NCBI GenBank assembly: GCA_002438605.1
Contig: DJPR01000005.1
Location: 1 to 64,000 of the forward strand
Direction: 5' to 3'
DNA length: 64,000 nucleotides
Source of the DNA: Ruminococcus sp. UBA6407
GTDB taxonomy: Bacteria; Bacillota; Clostridia; Oscillospirales; Ruminococcaceae
Shown: in pieces, positions 26,318 to 34,306 of the stretch
Layout of the letters: the number at the start of each line of letters is the position of its first letter
Numbering within the stretch: position 1 is the stretch's first letter
Program-made: the position numbers and the translations under genes
Notes under the pieces: model-generated
Database searches by the model: none
What the model saw: the letters and a program-made list of their open reading frames with translations, nothing else
What the model was told of the DNA's origin: nothing

Positions 26318-28390
26318 AGCAGTTTAGCTAAAGCGATAGCAAATGCACTGGGTGCAGGCAACAGGATTTCATATCCTGAAGAACCTAAAATAGGGTATTA
26401 CGAATTTGAGTTTAATGGAGAAAAGGCTGTGATTTGTCATGGTATCGGTCATCTTGCCAATCTTGTACCTGCGAAAAGCTATGATGAAAAATACAGCAAA
26501 TGGGATTTGAGCGTATTTCCGTGTATACCGACTGAGTTTAAAAAAGCTCCTAAAGCATCAACAATTAAATGCATAAGACTTGTTAAATTCTTTTTTGATA
26601 AAGCCGACCGAATTATTAACGCTGCTGACCCTGACCGTGAGGGAGAATTAATATTTACATATGTTTATGAGGTATGCAAATGCAGCAAACCATATAAACG
26701 GGTTTGGATTGAGGACTTGACTAATCAGAAAATAAGATACGCTTTCAGTAATCTTAAAAATCCTGATAAAAACCTGCAGCTTGCAGGACGTGCAAGAGAT
26801 ATATCCGACTGGCTTATCGGAACAAATCTTACTGTTGCCGCTACAAAGAAATATGGCAGCTATAATAATTTATTGACAGTCGGCAGAGTACAAACTCCAA
26901 CTTTAAATCTTGTTGTTGAAAGAGAAAAAGCTATTAAAAATCATGTTAAAGAGCCATATTGGAAGCTCATATCCGTTTTTTCTTCTCAAAATGATAAGTT
27001 TGAAGCTGAATATGAACAAGGGAATTTTAAAAACGAATCAGAAGCAAATGCAGTTTTTGCTGAATGCAATGGAAAAAGCGGTATAGTGACATCACTTGAA
27101 ACAAAACACAGAACCGAATCTGCACCGTTACTTTACAACGCTACTCAGCTGCAGATTGCAGCTAATAAAAGGTTTGGTTGGAATTCTTCCAAAACTGCCG
27201 AAGTAATGCAGTCACTTTATGAGAAAAAGCTTATGAGTTACCCTCGTACAAGTTCTGAGCATCTTACAGAAGCAATGATGCCTGAAGTTAAGCTGACAAT
27301 TCAAAAGCTTTTAAACATGCCTGAATATTCTCAATACAGTATTGACACATGGTCTGAATTTACAAAGCGTCATTTTGACGATAAAAAGGTAGGAAGTCAT
27401 CCTGCGATTATTCCGACTATGAACGTGCCTGAAAATTTAAGCTTTCTTTCTGATGATGAAAAAATGATTTATGATTTACTTGCCAAGTCACTTATCAGAA
27501 TAATTTATCCTAAAGCATGCGTTGATGTTACAATGGTTTTGATTACAGTAAACAATAAGCACATTTTCAAGGCATCAGGCAGTATTATTGTTTCTGACGG
27601 ATGGTATGCTGTGGATGCTCGCCCTGAAAAAAAGAATGTACTGCCTGTTCTTAAAGAACATCAGGAGCTTGTCGGTAAATATACTTTGAAGAAAGGTGAA
27701 ACAGAACCTCCAAAGCGGTATACAGAAGCAGAATTGCTTTCAGCAATGGAAACAGCAGGAAAAAGAATTGAGGATGAAGAAGCTCGTACTTTGATGAAGC
27801 TGCAAAAGAAAGGTCTGGGAACAGACGCAACAAGAGTTCCGACAATTAAGGCATTGTTTGATAAAGAATATATTGCACGAAAAGGAAAAAGCATTTATCC
27901 TACTAAAAAAGGAATGTTTATTATTGATGTATTTCCTGTAGCTGAACTTAAATCGGCTGAAATGACAGGAGAACTTGAAAAAACTCTTAACGATATTGCT
28001 CTTGGCAAATGTGATTACAATTTATTTATAGAAAATATGAGAAATAAGGTGAAAGAGTGGTACTCCATTATTGCTCAGTCGTGCAATACTTCTTTTGTTT
28101 CAGAAAAAGAGCAGAAAATGATTTGTCCATTATGTCATAAGAAAATCAATATTTTTGATTGGGGATACAGTTGTTCAGGTTACAGGGATGGCTGCAAGTT
28201 CCATATTAACAAAACAATTGCAGGAAAAAGAATAACTGATAACGCTGTTATTTTACTCTGTCAAAATGGAACTACAAATATAATTAAAGGGTTCAAAAGC
28301 AAGAATGGAAATGAATTTGATGCATATCTTGTCGTAGATAAGGAAAAACAGGAAGTCAGTTTTCGTTTTCCAGACAAACGTAAAAATTAA
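26294..28390 (+). CDS. topB: DNA topoisomerase III
   Basis: 698 residues. Toprim domain at 1-150 (MLVIYAEKSSLAKAIANAL; NAADPDREGELIF with the DxDxE acidic triad). Central type IA domain with the active-site tyrosine in KLMSYPRTSSEHL (about 315). A C-terminal zinc element is reduced to CPLCHKK...C...C. It decatenates DNA during conjugative replication and is a standard ICE gene of this group. GGAGG precedes ATG 26294. Confidence 0.95.
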   Translation: MLVIYAEKSSLAKAIANALGAGNRISYPEEPKIGYYEFEFNGEKAVICHGIGHLANLVPAKSYDEKYSKWDLSVFPCIPTEFKKAPKASTIKCIRLVKFFFDKADRIINAADPDREGELIFTYVYEVCKCSKPYKRVWIEDLTNQKIRYAFSNLKNPDKNLQLAGRARDISDWLIGTNLTVAATKKYGSYNNLLTVGRVQTPTLNLVVEREKAIKNHVKEPYWKLISVFSSQNDKFEAEYEQGNFKNESEANAVFAECNGKSGIVTSLETKHRTESAPLLYNATQLQIAANKRFGWNSSKTAEVMQSLYEKKLMSYPRTSSEHLTEAMMPEVKLTIQKLLNMPEYSQYSIDTWSEFTKRHFDDKKVGSHPAIIPTMNVPENLSFLSDDEKMIYDLLAKSLIRIIYPKACVDVTMVLITVNNKHIFKASGSIIVSDGWYAVDARPEKKNVLPVLKEHQELVGKYTLKKGETEPPKRYTEAELLSAMETAGKRIEDEEARTLMKLQKKGLGTDATRVPTIKALFDKEYIARKGKSIYPTKKGMFIIDVFPVAELKSAEMTGELEKTLNDIALGKCDYNLFIENMRNKVKEWYSIIAQSCNTSFVSEKEQKMICPLCHKKINIFDWGYSCSGYRDGCKFHINKTIAGKRITDNAVILLCQNGTTNIIKGFKSKNGNEFDAYLVVDKEKQEVSFRFPDKRKN

Positions 28391-28391
28391 A

Positions 28392-28412
28392 AATGTGCTA
28401 TAATAGCACATT
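28392..28412. terminator. Dispersed palindrome, copy 2
   Basis: AATGTGCTA TAA TAGCACATT lies just after topB. No -35 element is found at the right distance, so the central TATAAT is unlikely to be a promoter. Confidence 0.7.
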
Positions 28413-28429
28413 GGGGAAAGGAATATAAA

Positions 28430-28732
28430 ATGGCTAATGATAAGAAAGATTATTATAAATTCTTTGATGATTTCTTAAAGGAACAATCCCAAGATAAGTA
28501 CGTTGTCATAAGTAAGGCTGATAATAACGGCAATTATGCAATGTTCATGTATGTAAAAGAAAATGAGAAGTATTTATGTGGAGGGCATATTGGGTTGTTC
28601 AATTCAAGTACAAATTTTTCGCCTATTTCATTTGTAGAATTATTTAAGCTCATGGAATATATCCAAAATCATAATATTGAGATACGGTTTACTGATCGAT
28701 TTTATCGATTTCAAGAAAAGAAGGGTGATTAA
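28430..28732 (+). CDS. Hypothetical protein, 100 residues
   Basis: Starts at ATG 28430 behind GGAAAGGAA. Charged, soluble and compact, with an aromatic-rich middle (NYAMFMYVKENEKYLCGGHI). No family recognised. A possible 23-codon ORF (TTG 28734) follows and ends at 28805. Confidence 0.5.
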   Translation: MANDKKDYYKFFDDFLKEQSQDKYVVISKADNNGNYAMFMYVKENEKYLCGGHIGLFNSSTNFSPISFVELFKLMEYIQNHNIEIRFTDRFYRFQEKKGD

Positions 28733-28827
28733 TTTGAATCAGCGTGTAAAAATAATCTGTTTAGAAGAAAAGAATGCCAAATATTTACAAAAGGAGATGT
28801 GTTGATTAGAATTACTGATAAAGATAA

Positions 28828-28856
28828 TTGACATGAAAAATTCAAAATGATATAAT
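28828..28856 (+). promoter_or_regulatory. Perfect consensus promoter touching the ribosome site
   Basis: TTGACA (28828-28833), 17 bases, TATAAT (28851-28856), immediately followed by GGAGG and ATG 28868. The expected +1 lies at or after the GGAGG, so the transcript would have a leader of about 5 bases. Confidence 0.85.
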
Positions 28857-28867
28857 GGAGGAAACAT

Positions 28868-29107
28868 ATGAATAATTTACCGAAAAAAGCTGAATTAACA
28901 GGTGAAGCAGAAGAAATTCATTGTGATAATTGCAGTGAAGAATACTTATTCCATTTAAAAGATACGGTTCATGAATTCAGCATAGGTTTAGTTGATATAC
29001 TTGAATGCTTACATTTTGCTGAACAACAGAAAGCTGTACCAAGCTTACCTCCGGAATGGTGGATAAGTATTGAAAAGAGATTTCCTGATTTTGCAAGGAG
29101 AGAATAA
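28868..29107 (+). CDS. Small acidic zinc-binding candidate, 79 residues
   Basis: CDNC near residue 20 is a lone Cys pair; later residues form a helix with H and C (LECLHFAEQQK). It ends right at the next start (29108), so the two are co-translated. Unrecognised. Confidence 0.5.
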   Translation: MNNLPKKAELTGEAEEIHCDNCSEEYLFHLKDTVHEFSIGLVDILECLHFAEQQKAVPSLPPEWWISIEKRFPDFARRE

Positions 29108-30019
29108 ATGAAAACATTTAAACTCAGAACCGGAAACAACAAAATCCATACAATTCGAAAAGACATATTTGAATACGAAACACAGCAACAACCACCATAT
29201 TATGTTTATGGTGAAAAAAATGAATTATCACAGTACGCTGTATGTCCTGCCTGTGATAACCCAATTCAAATAATCGGACTTTATAAGCCTATAAAGGACG
29301 GCAGAAGCTGCTATGGTAAGCACCATTTAAACAGCATTTCAGGATTAGCAGTGTATAATCAGCAGGCATACGATTACTGTCCTTATTCACGAAATCGTTT
29401 TGATGTTAATGAAAATTCAAGAAAAGAGCGATTGACAGATTATGAGAGAAAAATATATGATTTGATGAGAGAGCAATTTGACAGAGTAATTTATGTTCTG
29501 TCAAAAGCGATTGATATTAAAATCCTTCCGTCAGCTGCCAGAAGAATGCTTGAAACATATGTAAATGGGCATGGTTGGCTTTATTCATGGTCAACACTTA
29601 ACAATCTTCCTTATGTATTAGGACATCTTACATGGTCTAAGACATTATATGGTCAGCCTGTATTAAGGAATAGTCATCTATATGAAGCAATAAGATTGAA
29701 GTGTCCCTCTGTTGAATTTACTCCTCATAATTATTATAATGATTATGATATTATTACCAAAAAGGAAAACGGAGCATACATTGATTTGAATTATTGTATT
29801 ATAAATCATAAACGTAATATCATCGATGACCAAAATGTAGAAACCATGCAGCTTCTTGTAACAAATGGACACGGTGATAATGCAGAAATTGTATTTCAAA
29901 AGCAGCTTGAAATAGATGAGGCTTATTTCCTTAATCTTATAAACCTGCCGGAAGATAGGAGTTATCGGAACGAAACACTTATTAATATATCAGCAGAGCT
30001 GATGCAGCCACTGATATAA
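29108..30019 (+). CDS. Hypothetical ICE protein with CPAC zinc site, 303 residues
   Basis: Soluble. The N-terminal part contains CPACDNPIQIIG and later H/C residues (CYGKHH, YDYCPYSRNRF) that could form a zinc finger. The middle is helical (ERKIYDLMREQFDRVIYVLSKAI). GCAAGGAGAG precedes ATG 29108. No family recognised; co-transcribed with the small gene before it. Confidence 0.5.
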   Translation: MKTFKLRTGNNKIHTIRKDIFEYETQQQPPYYVYGEKNELSQYAVCPACDNPIQIIGLYKPIKDGRSCYGKHHLNSISGLAVYNQQAYDYCPYSRNRFDVNENSRKERLTDYERKIYDLMREQFDRVIYVLSKAIDIKILPSAARRMLETYVNGHGWLYSWSTLNNLPYVLGHLTWSKTLYGQPVLRNSHLYEAIRLKCPSVEFTPHNYYNDYDIITKKENGAYIDLNYCIINHKRNIIDDQNVETMQLLVTNGHGDNAEIVFQKQLEIDEAYFLNLINLPEDRSYRNETLINISAELMQPLI

Positions 30020-30039
30020 ATAACAGAATACACATATAA

Positions 30040-30073
30040 AAGCACGATATTCACGAATATGGTGCTTTTTGTT
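30040..30073 (+). terminator. Rho-independent terminator
   Basis: AAAGCACGATATTC and GAATATGGTGCTTT arms with trailing T residues. A further hairpin (TTACCTA/TAGGTAA) follows at about 30099-30119. Confidence 0.8.
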
Positions 30074-30187
30074 TTTCCAATTGTAAGCCTATTGTTTTTT
30101 ACCTAAAAAGCTTAGGTAACAAGTGCGTGTAAACCCTTGCTGAATGTAAGGTTTTACCCGACTAATTATATTGTAACAGGAGGTCAT

Positions 30188-31171
30188 ATGCACATAACAA
30201 GAGAACAAAAAGTAGCAGCTAATCAAACAGACCTTGTTGATTATCTCAGCAAAAAAGGATACGAACTAAAGAAAATGGGAACGTGCTACAAAATAAAAAT
30301 CAGGCGAAAGTTTCCGGGAGATATGTCAAGCTTATCAATATTTGAAAACCGCCGAGGGTGGAAACGTTGGAGTACAGGTGAGCATGGCGGTGATGCAATT
30401 TCATTCCTTGAGAAAAATATGGGTATGAGCTTTCAGGAGGCTGTTATTGAGCTTATCGGCGGACAGACATTTTCAAATACAACGCCGAAACCATCGCCAA
30501 TATCCAATAAAACGAATAATTCAAAAAAGACGTTGGAACTTCCGCAGAAATGTGACGGAAAGTTCTCACGTCTTTTTGCATATCTGAATAAAACAAGAAT
30601 GATTGATGCAAATATCATAAGTAAAATGATAAGTGACAAAATGATTTATCAGGATATTCACAATAATGTTGTTTTCGTAGGCTACAACGAGCAAAACAAA
30701 GCTGCATTTGCCTGTGTGCGTGGAACTAACACAAGTAAGCCGTTTAAGGGTGACTGTGACGGGAGTGATAAAAAGTATGCTTTTTCAATTGAGGGAACAA
30801 ATAAAAGCAAACTGTATATCTTTGAAGCTCCAATTGATTTGCTGAGTCATGCAACACTTACAAACAAATTTATAAAAAATGAAAAAGCATGGACTGTGCA
30901 TTCAAGACTCTGCCTTGCAGGAACATCAGACGTTGCTTTGGAACAGTACCTTAAAACTCATCCCGATATAAAGGAACTGCATTTTTTCCTTGATAATGAT
31001 GCTGCAGGACGTTCGGCTGCTGAAAAACACTGTAAAAAGTATTCTGAAAAAGGCTTTGTTACGTTTAATCACTGTCCAAAATACAATGACGTTAATGAGG
31101 AGCTTGTAGCCTTCATAACTCACAAACCTCCGCCCAATACCGTTCCAAAGCATAAAGGTATGAAAACTTGA
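30188..31171 (+). CDS. DUF3991/toprim primase-like protein
   Basis: 327 residues from ATG 30188 (AGGAGGTC). The N-terminal part (DLVDYLSKKGYELKKMGTCYKI; EHGGDAISFLEKNMGMSFQEAV) is the CHC2-like fold of DUF3991 proteins. The C-terminal toprim core has LYIFEAPIDLLSHA and LHFFLDNDAAGRSAAEKH. Such proteins are common in this ICE group and probably prime lagging-strand synthesis in the recipient. Confidence 0.8.
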   Translation: MHITREQKVAANQTDLVDYLSKKGYELKKMGTCYKIKIRRKFPGDMSSLSIFENRRGWKRWSTGEHGGDAISFLEKNMGMSFQEAVIELIGGQTFSNTTPKPSPISNKTNNSKKTLELPQKCDGKFSRLFAYLNKTRMIDANIISKMISDKMIYQDIHNNVVFVGYNEQNKAAFACVRGTNTSKPFKGDCDGSDKKYAFSIEGTNKSKLYIFEAPIDLLSHATLTNKFIKNEKAWTVHSRLCLAGTSDVALEQYLKTHPDIKELHFFLDNDAAGRSAAEKHCKKYSEKGFVTFNHCPKYNDVNEELVAFITHKPPPNTVPKHKGMKT

Positions 31172-31174
31172 AAT

Positions 31175-31200
31175 AAAATGTGCTATAATAGCACATTTTT
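31175..31200. terminator. Dispersed palindrome, copy 3
   Basis: AAAATGTGCTA TAA TAGCACATTTT between the convergent primase-like and zinc-ribbon B genes. It has A and T tracts on both sides, as expected of a bidirectional terminator. Confidence 0.75.
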
Positions 31201-31969
31201 ATTCAGTAGCAAACTTATAAATAATGTTTTTCTTTTGAGAAATAGTGCATTTTACATTGTATTTGGATTCTGTTTCCCATATCTCGAAAACAGCAATTGC
31301 GTGATTTGCAAAGGTATTATTATATGTTTCGAGGATATATTCTACAATTTCAGATAGTTGTTTCGGATCTAAAGAAACAGCAACATTCAATTTGACGGTT
31401 TTTCCGTTTTTAGTTTTAGTGGTTACATACATATACAAGATATTGCTTTTATCATCAAACCTATAAGTATGACCGACAACCAACCTAAGTCCGTTAAAGC
31501 CTTCAAAATTGGAAGCAAACAGCAAGTTACGTTCATCAATAATTATATCATTAACAGTTATACCGTCCTTGTATTCAGTGGATAGTCTATTAGAAATACA
31601 AAAGTTCAATAATTGTTTAGGGGTTGTTATTCGATGAACCGTTGTTTTAGCGTTTTTATTATTAGAACCCGTAGAAGTGCTTTGAGCTGTATTTTTATTC
31701 GCTGTATGCTCATAGATTTCAAATAAATCGGCTTTTACCATATCAGCATTATCTATATAGTTGCTGCTGAATAAGGTATATGGACAGCCTTTTATATGTG
31801 GTGTTGTTTTCTTCCTCGCAAAATGCTTGGAAACAATCCCACTGTTAAGCCCTTTTACAGAGAATTCAGCTTTACATTCAGGATTTAAGCATTTAAAAGT
31901 ATCCGAGAGATCTACAACATCATCAATACTTATTTTATCGCGTTTTTTTATAGAATATGCTTCAAACAT
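31199..31969 (-). CDS. CoiA-like zinc-ribbon protein, paralogue B
   Basis: 256 residues. Same order as the protein at 23301: CLNPECKAEFSVKGLNS, FARKKTTPHIKGCPYTLF (zinc site), a Thr/Ser/Asn linker, RITTPKQLLNFCIS, GLRLVVGHTYRFD, YILETYNNTFANHAIAV, ending IIYKFATE (A ends IIYKFTTE). Paralogues are clearly diverged, so duplication is old or the copies came separately. GGAGGT precedes ATG 31969. The divergent partner starts 28 bases away. Confidence 0.6.
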   Translation of the reverse strand: MFEAYSIKKRDKISIDDVVDLSDTFKCLNPECKAEFSVKGLNSGIVSKHFARKKTTPHIKGCPYTLFSSNYIDNADMVKADLFEIYEHTANKNTAQSTSTGSNNKNAKTTVHRITTPKQLLNFCISNRLSTEYKDGITVNDIIIDERNLLFASNFEGFNGLRLVVGHTYRFDDKSNILYMYVTTKTKNGKTVKLNVAVSLDPKQLSEIVEYILETYNNTFANHAIAVFEIWETESKYNVKCTISQKKNIIYKFATE

Positions 31970-31997
31970 TGTTACCTCCAGTGAAAGGGTGATTATT

Positions 31998-32399
31998 ATG
32001 ATAAATGATATGGCTGTAATATCAAAAGAACTAAATCAGCTTGGGTATATAACATCTTTAGTTCATGATAATGATAGCAGCATATTATTGTTTTATAAGG
32101 ACAGCTCAGAAGCAGCAATCATTTTCGGTATAGCTCAATTAAAAGCGTTAGGAGATATTTCCATAGGAAATATAATGATTATTCATGATGAACGTCCTAT
32201 CTTAACCTACGATAGCATTTTAAAGGAAAACACTTATTCTTTTAATGCGATTTTGGAAGCGATAAAGGATGTTGAACATGGCGTTAATAAGAACTACAGT
32301 GAAGATTACATTAGTAAAGAAATGCTGTTGAATGAAAAATTCAAATATCCAGACGAAATAATACAACGATTTATATCCACAAATAATTATACTCCGTAA
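31998..32399 (+). CDS. Small partner protein of zinc-ribbon paralogue B
   Basis: 133 residues from ATG 31998 (GAAAGGG at 31983-31989); a longer frame reaching back to 31761 is antisense to the neighbour. Counterpart of the protein at 24092. The two share a QLGY/QLGF helix end, an aliphatic strand and an IFG turn. Unknown family. An HTH gene follows it, unlike copy A. Confidence 0.55.
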   Translation: MINDMAVISKELNQLGYITSLVHDNDSSILLFYKDSSEAAIIFGIAQLKALGDISIGNIMIIHDERPILTYDSILKENTYSFNAILEAIKDVEHGVNKNYSEDYISKEMLLNEKFKYPDEIIQRFISTNNYTP

Positions 32400-32419
32400 A
32401 ATAGCGGAAATCAAGGGAG

Positions 32420-32665
32420 ATGATAAGTATAAACCGAGAAGAAATAATAGCAAATCTGATAAGCAACATAAATACAGCTTGCAAAGAGCGAAATATGTCT
32501 ATAAATGAGTTCTGCCGCAAATGCAACGTCCATAAAAGCGTTATGAATAACCTTAAAAGAAACAGTATTCCTGCTGTGGATATATTAGTAAATATTGCAA
32601 TATTCCTTAATATTTTGGTGGACGATCTTATAGGACTTACTGAACAGCTTAAGAATAAGCAATAA
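32420..32665 (+). CDS. XRE-type HTH protein, 81 residues
   Basis: NINTACKERNMSINEFCRKCNVHKSVMNNL is a Cro/CI helix-turn-helix, with ILVDDLIGLTE closing the fold. ATG 32420 directly abuts AAGGGAG, so an ATA a few codons later may be used instead. It may regulate the zinc-ribbon B pair. Confidence 0.7.
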   Translation: MISINREEIIANLISNINTACKERNMSINEFCRKCNVHKSVMNNLKRNSIPAVDILVNIAIFLNILVDDLIGLTEQLKNKQ

Positions 32666-32690
32666 AAATTATGCTATAATAGCACAATTT
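32666..32690. terminator. Dispersed palindrome, copy 4
   Basis: AAATTATGCTATAATAGCACA then ATTT, one mismatch from a perfect stem, after the HTH gene. Confidence 0.7.
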
Positions 32691-32698
32691 GAAGAAAA

Positions 32699-32738
32699 AT
32701 AACCGCTGCCATTTGACAACGGTTATCTGTTATTCATA
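32699..32738 (+). repeat. Repeat block A1 (ATAACCG...CGGTTAT hairpin)
   Basis: Nearly identical to 33959-34000, including GACAACGGTTATCTGTTATT. Together with the palindrome before it, it is duplicated on the other side of vapBC. Confidence 0.8.
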
Positions 32739-33128
32739 CCAATCTTTAAGTTTTAAGTCAGGAACACGTTCAAATTCTCTGGTATTATGCGTAACGACGG
32801 TTAATTCTTCTGATTTCGCATGAGCGGAGATAAGCATATCCATTGTTCCGATCGGTGTTCCCTTTTTACGTAAATAAGCACGAATTTTACCATATTCCTC
32901 AGCTGCACCTGTATCAAAAGGAAGAACCTCAACGATTGAGAGAAATTTCATGAGTGCAATAGAATTCTTCTCAGGTGCAGTACTGGCTTTTACTCCGTAC
33001 TCAAGCTCGGCAAGAGTAATGGACGAGATTGCAAGTCCTTCTTCCCAATTTTCTTTTATTTTGGCAAGAACGCTCTCGTTTTTCTTCTGAGCATATATGC
33101 ACATATTAGTATCGAGCATATACTTCAT
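32730..33128 (-). CDS. vapC: VapC PIN-domain toxin
   Basis: 132 residues. PIN acidic residues are visible: MLDTNMCIYA (Asp4), ITLAELEYGV (Glu), GTMDMLISAHA (Asp) and VTHNTREFERV. It cleaves RNA, often initiator tRNA. It overlaps vapB by four bases. Full length. Confidence 0.92.
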   Translation of the reverse strand: MKYMLDTNMCIYAQKKNESVLAKIKENWEEGLAISSITLAELEYGVKASTAPEKNSIALMKFLSIVEVLPFDTGAAEEYGKIRAYLRKKGTPIGTMDMLISAHAKSEELTVVTHNTREFERVPDLKLKDWYE

Positions 33129-33364
33129 AATGATTCTCTCTCCTCTTGATACTCATTATCATGTCTTGATTGAAGTGCGTCAAAATAGTCATCAGTAAAG
33201 TCGTTAATGCCCTCTAAAAAAGTTTCCCATGCTTTGTCCTTTGGCACAAGCATTAAGGAAGAACCGATTTTCTGGACATATACTTCTGTGCCGCTAAAGC
33301 GAACTTCTTTAGGTAAACGAACTGCCTGACTGCTGCCGTTGGCAAATAATTTTGCTGTTAACAT
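33125..33364 (-). CDS. vapB: VapB antitoxin (AbrB-type)
   Basis: 79 residues from ATG 33364 (GGAAGGAG upstream), reading MLTAKLFANGSSQAVRLPKE, a typical VapB/AbrB fold, then an acidic toxin-binding tail. Binds VapC and probably the palindrome at 33387-33412. Confidence 0.88.
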   Translation of the reverse strand: MLTAKLFANGSSQAVRLPKEVRFSGTEVYVQKIGSSLMLVPKDKAWETFLEGINDFTDDYFDALQSRHDNEYQEERESL

Positions 33365-33386
33365 TACGATCAACTCCTTCCACTTA

Positions 33387-33416
33387 AAGTATATACTATA
33401 GTATATACTTTGTCAA
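33387..33416 (-). promoter_or_regulatory. vapBC promoter within a 26-bp perfect palindrome
   Basis: The palindrome (33387-33412) is built from two AGTATATACT units. On the minus strand TTGACA (33416-33411), 17 bases, TATACT (33393-33388). Repressor bound to the palindrome would cover the -10 and spacer. Confidence 0.85.
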
Positions 33417-33420
33417 GAGA

Positions 33421-33727
33421 GTTTATACATAATTAAATAATATATAGAAAGAGGTGTTAATTTGAGTAATATAAAGTTATCCAATAAGATATTTGAACTC
33501 GGCTTGACTTCAAAGGAACTGAGCATATATGCTTACCTTTGCAGTTTGCCGAATGATTATCCAATGCTTAGCGGAACTGCCGTTAAGGTGAAGCAGTCTA
33601 CAATAGCTCAAAAATGCGGAATAAAGTCAGTCCAGACAGTCGCAAAGGTAATTAATAGTCTTGCTGAGGAAGGGCTTGTAATACCACTTAAACGCTCTGT
33701 GAAAGACAATGGCTATAAAGGTACATC
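33421..33727 (+). repeat. Direct repeat B1 (~305 bp)
   Basis: Near-identical to 34000-34306. It contains the leader and 5' part of the HTH gene. Confidence 0.85.
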
Positions 33728-33734
33728 ATTATGA
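33462..33734 (+). pseudogene. Truncated copy of HTH initiator-like gene
   Basis: A 90-residue product from TTG 33462 that equals the first ~88 residues of the protein at 34041 with a few changes, then breaks at GYKGT. It keeps one winged-helix domain (STIAQKCGIKSVQTVAKVIN). It may act as a competing DNA-binding fragment or be a dead duplicate. Confidence 0.75.
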
Positions 33735-33919
33735 TTAAAAGATGGATTGTAGAATATTCAACTACTGATAATTTTTTTAAAGAGAATGAGTATTTTTTGG
33801 AAATAAGAAAAGAGTTCAAAAGCGAACTTGCAGCAGTTTCTTTTATAAATGACTTAAAGAAGTCAGATGCAAAAGAAAAAGTCCAAAGAAAGATAAGTTT
33901 TTATTACTTTGGTGATTAA
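33731..33919 (+). CDS. Hypothetical protein, 62 residues
   Basis: Overlaps the truncated HTH gene's end by four bases (ATGA). Charged and aromatic (MIKRWIVEYSTTDNFFKENE), ending FYYFGD. Unrecognised; it sits at the duplication junction. Confidence 0.45.
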   Translation: MIKRWIVEYSTTDNFFKENEYFLEIRKEFKSELAAVSFINDLKKSDAKEKVQRKISFYYFGD

Positions 33920-33926
33920 GCAATAA

Positions 33927-33951
33927 AAATTGTGCTATGATAGCACAATTT
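33927..33951. terminator. Dispersed palindrome, copy 5
   Basis: AAATTGTGCTA TGA TAGCACAATTT, a perfect 11-bp stem. Confidence 0.75.
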
Positions 33952-33958
33952 AAAATGA

Positions 33959-34000
33959 AATAACCGCTGCCATTATGACAACGGTTATCTGTTATTCATG
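33959..34000 (+). repeat. Repeat block A2
   Basis: Second copy of 32699-32738, here joined directly to repeat B2. This is presumably the ancestral junction. Confidence 0.8.
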
Positions 34001-34306
34001 TTTATACATAATTAAATAATATATAGAAAGAGGTGTTAATTTGAGTAATATAAAATTATCCAATAAGATATTTGAACTCGGCTTGACTTCAAAGGAATTG
34101 AGCATATATGCTTACCTTTGCAGTTTACCAAATGATTATCCAATGTTTAGCGGAACTGCCATTAAGGTGAAGCAATCTACAATAGCTCAAAAGTGCGGAA
34201 TAAAGTCAGTCCAGACAGTCGCAAAGGTAATTAATAGTCTTGCTGAAGAAGGTCTTGTAATACCACTTAAACGCTCTGTGAAAGACAATGGCTATAAAGG
34301 TACATA
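34000..34306 (+). repeat. Direct repeat B2 (~305 bp)
   Basis: Near-identical to 33421-33727, within the full-length HTH gene. Confidence 0.85.

Noticed and set aside
28399..28404. TATAAT inside the dispersed palindromes as promoter -10 boxes
   Set aside because: At the copy checked closely (28392-28412) no -35-like hexamer lies 16-18 bases upstream, and copies occur between convergent genes where no promoter is needed.
31761..31997. N-terminal extension of the partner B protein to 31761
   Set aside because: The extension is antisense to the zinc-ribbon gene, whereas ATG 31998 has a proper ribosome site and matches the arrangement of copy A.
26197..34000. CRISPR array from repeated palindromes
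   Set aside because: Copies are separated by kilobases and genes, with no regular spacers and no cas genes.
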